Assembly: GCF_900111305.1 (NCBI RefSeq)
Contig: NZ_FOGS01000008.1
Coordinates: 124,001-188,000, forward strand
DNA length: 64,000 nt
Source: Vreelandella subterranea
GTDB taxonomy: Bacteria > Pseudomonadota > Gammaproteobacteria > Pseudomonadales > Halomonadaceae
Reading direction: 5' to 3'
The notes under the pieces were generated by a model. It was not told where the DNA came from. It was given only the letters and a program-made list of their open reading frames with translations, and ran no database searches. The position numbers were made by a program, and so were the translations under genes. This document shows, in pieces, positions 58,539 to 64,000 of the stretch (position 1 is its first letter; every line of letters starts with the position of its first letter).

Positions 58539-59005
58539 CAGCTGTTCACCGGCAGTTGCTCAGACGCCAGCCATGCTTCGACCCAGGGCAATGCGGCGTC
58601 ATCGGCCATAAAGGTTTCCATGGCGTCGATTTCCAGTCGCTCGCCCAGGCGTCTTGCCCCGAGGTCCGACAGCAGCTCATCCAGACGACGACCGGCACCG
58701 CAAAAGGTATCACCGTAGGAGCTATCGCCGAGCGCTATCAGGCCATAGGACAACGAGGAAAGCGACGGACTCTGAGTCTGAAGGTCTCGGACGAAAGGCA
58801 CAAAGTTGCCTGGAAAGTCACCGCTACCGGTGGTTGATACGCAGAACAGAACGAGATCCGGCGTCGAATCGGTAATGTCCGCCAGTACGGGCTGTTCCAG
58901 AATATCAACCTCGTAGCCCGCTTCCTCGAATAGCGGCTTGACCTGCTCAGCCACATCCAATGCACCGCCGTACATGGTACCTACTGCTATACTTAGCCGA
59001 GGCAT
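58538..59005 (-). CDS. MioC-like flavodoxin
   Basis: 155 residues of the flavodoxin fold. The FMN phosphate loop is G-T-M-Y-G-G-A (T/S-x-T-G-x-T variant), with S-T-T-G-S-G-D-F-P-G-N and A-L-G-D-S-S-Y-G-D-T-F-C-G-A-G, as in MioC and the flavodoxin domain of sulfite reductase. It should carry FMN and act as a one-electron carrier. MioC was linked to biotin synthase in vitro; the partner here is unknown. It is translationally coupled to a membrane protein. Confidence 0.87.
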   Translation of the reverse strand: MPRLSIAVGTMYGGALDVAEQVKPLFEEAGYEVDILEQPVLADITDSTPDLVLFCVSTTGSGDFPGNFVPFVRDLQTQSPSLSSLSYGLIALGDSSYGDTFCGAGRRLDELLSDLGARRLGERLEIDAMETFMADDAALPWVEAWLASEQLPVNS

Positions 59006-59139
59006 TACGACTCCTCAAACAAGGGGGTGTACCGCCGACCAGAAGCCGACCAATACCCGATGAATTTACTCAAATATTAACATGCCTCAGTGATGCGGCG
59101 CACCCTCTAAGAGGGTCGCTAGCCTCGTGGATAATATAA

Positions 59140-59173
59140 AGCCCCCGTTGACAAAGGCGCATCAACGAGGGCT
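59140..59173 (-). terminator. Terminator after ihfA
   Basis: On the minus strand AGCCCTCGTTGA pairs with TCAACGGGGGCT (one mismatch) across a 10-nt loop, followed by a T-rich run. It ends the pheST-ihfA transcript. Confidence 0.75.
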
Positions 59174-59213
59174 CATCAGTGGCTTGCAGGGGAAACAGAG
59201 CATTTGCGTTACG

Positions 59214-59516
59214 TTATGATGCCGACCCCCGATAATGCTCGACTTGCTGCTTGAGCTTTTGCCCGGGGCGGAAAGTCACAACCCGGCGAGCTGAAATGGG
59301 GATTTCTTCACCGGTCTTGGGGTTGCGCCCTGGCCGCTCACGCTTGTCGCGAAGATCAAAATTACCAAAACCTGACAGCTTCACCTGCTCGTTTTCTCTC
59401 AAACAGGCTCGAATTTCCTCGAAGAAAGCCTCAACCATGGCTTTTGCTTCCCGCTTGGAAAACGATAGCTCGGTATGTAAATGCTCCGCCAGCTCTGCTT
59501 TGGTTAACGCACCCAT
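59214..59516 (-). CDS. ihfA: Integration host factor subunit alpha
   Basis: 100 residues, matching the IHF alpha family nearly throughout: [14 protein letters not shown], then the DNA-binding arm R-P-G-R-N-P-K-T-G and [12 protein letters not shown]. It bends DNA as a heterodimer with IHF beta. GGAGG lies six bases before the ATG at 59516; an ATG at 59522 touches it and is rejected. It follows pheT as in Escherichia. Confidence 0.97.
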   Translation of the reverse strand: MGALTKAELAEHLHTELSFSKREAKAMVEAFFEEIRACLRENEQVKLSGFGNFDLRDKRERPGRNPKTGEEIPISARRVVTFRPGQKLKQQVEHYRGSAS

Positions 59517-59576
59517 GGTCATCCTCCGTGTAGCACAAAGCCGCCAAGCATACGAAACGAACGCACCTTGGCATGT

Positions 59577-61958
59577 TTAGCCGCGTAGCTCAGCGCCCAA
59601 CTCAGCTTGCACCTGCGCCACTATCGACTCTACCAACTGATTGATTTCTTCATCATTAAGCGTGCGCGATGGGTGCTGCCAGGTCAAGCCTAGCGCGATA
59701 CTTTTGTAGCCTTCGGCGACGCCCTTACCAGCATAGACATCAAATAGCGTTATGTCTTTCAGGTATTCGCCTGCTTTCACCTTCGCACTATCCAGCAACG
59801 TCTGTACGGGGCGATCAGCGGGCAGTGTAAAGGCTAAATCACGGCGCACTTCCGGAAAGCGTGACAGCGGTTCGAAAGCGGGCACATCCCCCTGGCTCAA
59901 GTGATCCAAACGCACTTCAAATACGACCGCATCGACTTTAAGCCCCAGCGTTGCCCTTACCTGAGGATGCAGGGTGCCGATCCATCCCGCCGGTTTGCCT
60001 TCAAACATCACCTGGGCACTCTGACCGGGGTGCAGGGCTGGATGCTCGGCGGGCTCGAACCGCCACGCATCGCGATTACCGCCCAATGTCAGCAAGCTTT
60101 CCAGGTCACCTTTGAGGTCATAAAAGTCCACGCTGGCCTTGGCGCCGCTCCAGCCTTCCGGATCCCGGCTGCCGCACACCAGCGCCCCCATCATCGGCAC
60201 TTGCGATAAAGCATCCAGTTCACCGTTGAAGACCAGCCCCGTCTCAAACAGGCGCACCCGGCTTTGCTGACGGTTAAGATTGTGCTCCATCGCCCGCACC
60301 AGTCCCGGCATCAGGCTGGCACGCATCACCGACATATCGGCGGAGATGGGGTTGGCAAGAACTGGCGAGACGGCGTCCGGCAGCATGGCCGACTGTAGTT
60401 CCGGGGCCACAAAACTATAGGTAATGGCTTCCTGAAACCCCCGCGCCACCATTTGCCGACGCAGCTGCCCAAGGGAAAGCTTGGCTTCGTCCGTGGGACG
60501 CAACGAGAGCCGCGCGGCGGGGCGACGAACCGGCAGGTTATTGTAGCCGTGGATTCGCGCCACTTCTTCAATCAGATCTTCTTCAATGGAAACATCAAAG
60601 CGCCAACTGGGTACCTGCACCAGCCAGTTGCCTTCGCTTTCTCTGACGCCGAACCCCAGGCGCTCGAGAATATCGCTGACGTCATCGTCGGCCAAACGCT
60701 TGGAAAGGGCTTTTTCAAGCCGCTCACCGCGAAGCTTAATGTGCTTGGCGGTCGGCATTGCAGCCTCACTCTTCGCCTCGACAACGGGCCCTGCCTGGCC
60801 ACCACATATCTCCAGGAGAAGGCGTGTCGCACGCTCGATGGCGAGGGGCGTCAGTTCTGGGTCGACGCCCCGCTCAAAGCGATGCGAGGCATCGGTGTGC
60901 AAACCGTAGGAACGGGCCTGACCGGCAATGGCCACCGGGCTAAAGAAGGCAGCTTCCAGGAATATCGTGCGTGTTGTTTCGCTGACACCGGACAACTCGC
61001 CCCCCATGATACCTGCCATCGCCAGCGGGCCTGTCTGATCGGCAATCACCAGGGTTTCAGGCCGCAGGGCTATCTCCTGCCCATCCAGCAGCGTCAAGAC
61101 CTCCCCTGGGCGGGCCATCCTCACGACGATGCCGCCACTGAGGTTGTCCCGGTCAAAGGCGTGCATGGGCTGACCAAGCTCCAGCATCACATAGTTGGTG
61201 ATATCAACGACCGGATCAATCGAGCGGATACCGCTGCGCCGCAAGCGCTCGACCATCCAGAGAGGTGTTTCAGCGCCTGTATTGACACCGGTGATGACAC
61301 GCCCAAGATAACGCGGACATTGGTCCGGCGCTTCCAGGTCGACCGCGAAGGTATCATTGATCGCGGCAGGCACCACCAGCACTTCCGGTGCCGATACAGC
61401 CTGGCGGTTAAGCACACCCACCTCACGCGCCAAGCCTTTAATACTCAGGCAGTCGCCCCGGTTAGGCGTGAGATCGACCTCAATGGTCATGTCATTGAGG
61501 TGCATATACTCGCGGAAATCCATGCCAACAGGCGCTTCGACGGGCAGCTCGAGAATACCGGCCGAGGTATCCTCCTCAAGGCCAAGCTCGGAGGCGGAGC
61601 AAATCATGCCCTGCGACTCGACACCACGCAGCTTGGCTTTCTTGATCTTGAAATCATCGGGCAATACGCCGCCGACCCGGGCAAATGGCACCTTTTGACC
61701 TACGTCGACATTGGGCGCCCCGCAGACCACCTGAACCGACGAGCCACTGCCGTCATCCACCGTGCACACGCTGAGCTTGTCAGCATTGGGATGGCTTTCC
61801 CTGGTCAGCACTTCCGCTACGACCACGCCGCTGAATGACGCGGCCACCGGCTCGACAGCATCGACCTCCAGGCCTGCCATGGTGATCTGGTCGGCGACTG
61901 CTTGTGTATCCAACTGCGGCGAAACCCACTCGCGCAGCCACTGTTCTGAAAATTTCAT
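59577..61958 (-). CDS. pheT: Phenylalanyl-tRNA synthetase beta subunit
   Basis: 793 residues. The N-terminal tRNA-binding (EMAP-like) domain, B3/B4 editing domain (with P-Q-C-P-R-Y-L-type D-Q-C-P-R-Y-L-G), B5 domain and C-terminal anticodon-binding FDX-ACB domain follow the standard order at the usual length. It forms an alpha2-beta2 enzyme with PheS. A 461-residue open stretch on the opposite strand is its shadow. Confidence 0.97.
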   Translation of the reverse strand: MKFSEQWLREWVSPQLDTQAVADQITMAGLEVDAVEPVAASFSGVVVAEVLTRESHPNADKLSVCTVDDGSGSSVQVVCGAPNVDVGQKVPFARVGGVLPDDFKIKKAKLRGVESQGMICSASELGLEEDTSAGILELPVEAPVGMDFREYMHLNDMTIEVDLTPNRGDCLSIKGLAREVGVLNRQAVSAPEVLVVPAAINDTFAVDLEAPDQCPRYLGRVITGVNTGAETPLWMVERLRRSGIRSIDPVVDITNYVMLELGQPMHAFDRDNLSGGIVVRMARPGEVLTLLDGQEIALRPETLVIADQTGPLAMAGIMGGELSGVSETTRTIFLEAAFFSPVAIAGQARSYGLHTDASHRFERGVDPELTPLAIERATRLLLEICGGQAGPVVEAKSEAAMPTAKHIKLRGERLEKALSKRLADDDVSDILERLGFGVRESEGNWLVQVPSWRFDVSIEEDLIEEVARIHGYNNLPVRRPAARLSLRPTDEAKLSLGQLRRQMVARGFQEAITYSFVAPELQSAMLPDAVSPVLANPISADMSVMRASLMPGLVRAMEHNLNRQQSRVRLFETGLVFNGELDALSQVPMMGALVCGSRDPEGWSGAKASVDFYDLKGDLESLLTLGGNRDAWRFEPAEHPALHPGQSAQVMFEGKPAGWIGTLHPQVRATLGLKVDAVVFEVRLDHLSQGDVPAFEPLSRFPEVRRDLAFTLPADRPVQTLLDSAKVKAGEYLKDITLFDVYAGKGVAEGYKSIALGLTWQHPSRTLNDEEINQLVESIVAQVQAELGAELRG

Positions 61959-61984
61959 GGTCGTTCCTGTGGTTGGCGAAGGAC

Positions 61985-63121
<1,137 letters not shown>

Positions 63122-63170
63122 CTAAAATGACCTTGGCGTTCACACTGGCACTACCGGTGCCAATTGAAGC

Positions 63171-63524
63171 TTATTGGGCAGCCTTGGCTTTTTCCACGAT
63201 GGCAGCAAACGCCGCTTTTTCATGAACGGCCAAATCCGCCAGCACTTTGCGGTCAATTTCGATACCGGCCTTCTTGAGACCGCCCACAAATCGGCTGTAT
63301 GACATACCGTTCATGCGCGCGCCCGCGTTGATACGCTGAATCCACAGCGCACGGAACTGGCGCTTGCGATTACGACGGTCACGGTAGGCATACTGACCGG
63401 CTTTGATGACCGCCTGCTTGGCTACACGGAATACGCGCGAACGAGCACCGTAATAACCTTTGGCCTGCTTCAATACTTTTTTATGGCGACGACGGGCAAC
63501 TACGCCACGCTTAACACGAGTCAT
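63171..63524 (-). CDS. rplT: 50S ribosomal protein L20
   Basis: 117 residues, very basic: [16 protein letters not shown] and R-L-W-I-x-R-I-N-A-type sequence ([10 protein letters not shown]). It binds 23S rRNA and in Escherichia represses its own operon. It is 56 bp downstream of rpmI. Confidence 0.98.
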   Translation of the reverse strand: MTRVKRGVVARRRHKKVLKQAKGYYGARSRVFRVAKQAVIKAGQYAYRDRRNRKRQFRALWIQRINAGARMNGMSYSRFVGGLKKAGIEIDRKVLADLAVHEKAAFAAIVEKAKAAQ

Positions 63525-63580
63525 AACACACTCCTGACTTTATGACTGAGGCAAATGCTCTCAGGATAGAAAATTCGACG

Positions 63581-63775
63581 TTACAGATTCGGCAGCATAC
63601 GCTGGATCAGCGCCTTGTCAGACGCATGAATCTGCTTCATACCGCGCAGCTGACGCTTACGCTTGGTCGACTTCTTGGTCAGAATGTGGCTACGGAAAGA
63701 CTGCTTGTGCTTGAAGCCATTGGCTGTCTTCTTGAAGCGCTTTGCAGCACCACTGTTGCTTTTGATTTTCGGCAT
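63581..63775 (-). CDS. rpmI: 50S ribosomal protein L35
   Basis: 64 residues: [35 protein letters not shown] precedes the ATG. It lies between infC and rplT in the standard order. Confidence 0.98.
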   Translation of the reverse strand: MPKIKSNSGAAKRFKKTANGFKHKQSFRSHILTKKSTKRKRQLRGMKQIHASDKALIQRMLPNL

Positions 63776-63855
63776 GAGGAAAACTCCGCTCGATGTTTTT
63801 TAGAAAATCCAGGGCCAACTGCCAATCATGGCAGCCCGTTAACTTCGCCGTTGGA

Positions 63856-64000
63856 TCACTTCTTTTTCGGGGCAAGGATCATGATCATCTGGCGGCCTTC
63901 CATCTTCGGAAATGATTCGACCGCTCCGATATCTTCCAGGTCGGCGGCAATCCTTTCCATCAGCTTTCTGCCGATATCCTGGTGTGCCATTTCACGACCA
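63856..64000 (-). CDS. infC: Translation initiation factor IF-3 (C-terminal end, gene runs off the window)
   Basis: The last 48 codons are present: [18 protein letters not shown], the conserved end of the IF-3 C-terminal domain. The 5' part lies beyond 64000. IF-3 keeps the 30S subunit free and checks the start codon. Confidence 0.96.
   Translation of the reverse strand, partial: GREMAHQDIGRKLMERIAADLEDIGAVESFPKMEGRQMIMILAPKKK

Noticed and set aside
60453..61838. 461-codon open frame on the plus strand
   Set aside because: It lies wholly antisense to pheT, with no ribosome site and no recognisable domain.

Overview
The window looks like a chromosomal piece of a gammaproteobacterium, most likely a member of the Halomonadaceae (Halomonas or a close relative). 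This placement is an inference from protein resemblance and gene order, not from a database search. Supporting points are the Escherichia/Pseudomonas-type order infC-rpmI-rplT-pheS-pheT-ihfA, the tig-clpP-clpX-lon-hupB-ppiD block, the glnS/cysS/ppiB/lpxH neighbourhood and the yafS-like/rnhA/dnaQ next to gloB/mltD arrangement. A complete osmF-yehYXW type osmoprotectant importer is also present. I saw no insertion sequence, phage gene, CRISPR array or rRNA. The DNA reads as continuous chromosome with mostly housekeeping genes.

Layout. 1-4.6 kb: partial yccA, a small membrane protein, a membrane/coiled-coil protein paired with a TelA-family protein, a coiled-coil stress-type protein and a dienelactone hydrolase. 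4.9-8.8 kb: a c-di-GMP phosphodiesterase and a diguanylate cyclase in convergent orientation, then a PPP-family phosphatase. 9-13 kb: tRNA-Ser(UGA), a NhaP2-type K+/H+ antiporter, an orphan NMT1-like binding protein and the UvrC-like nuclease Cho. 13-17.2 kb: esterase YbfF and queuosine-precursor transporter YhhQ, the latter behind what I read as a preQ1-I riboswitch with its own promoter, then propionyl-CoA synthetase PrpE and an ArsR-family regulator. 17.2-23.6 kb: sohB, an SCP2 protein, nudC-dnaQ-rnhA-methyltransferase, and gloB-mltD. 23.6-29.3 kb: the yejABEF peptide importer. 29.4-35.5 kb: rsuA-yafV, rarD, an unusual chemoreceptor and a SulP transporter.

35.5-40.9 kb: a branched-chain-type 2-oxoacid dehydrogenase operon (E1 alpha, E1 beta, E2) followed after 11 bp by a Hanks-type protein kinase. 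41-44.9 kb: osmF-yehYXW. 45-49.5 kb: cysS, glnS, ppiB, lpxH, closed by a clear bidirectional terminator. 49.6-58 kb: the protein quality-control block ppiD, hupB, lon, clpX, clpP, tig. 58.2-59 kb: a translationally coupled pair of a four-helix membrane protein and a MioC-like flavodoxin. 59.2-64 kb: ihfA, pheT, pheS, rplT, rpmI and the 3' end of infC, with a terminator between rplT and pheS.

The points most worth a second look are the preQ1-I-like element in front of yhhQ, the kinase apparently appended to the 2-oxoacid dehydrogenase operon (whose E1 alpha carries the loop that is phosphorylated in mammalian homologues), the chemoreceptor with its sensor-like region at the C-terminus, the perfect FNR/Anr-type box at the sohB start, and the coupled flavodoxin/membrane-protein pair.
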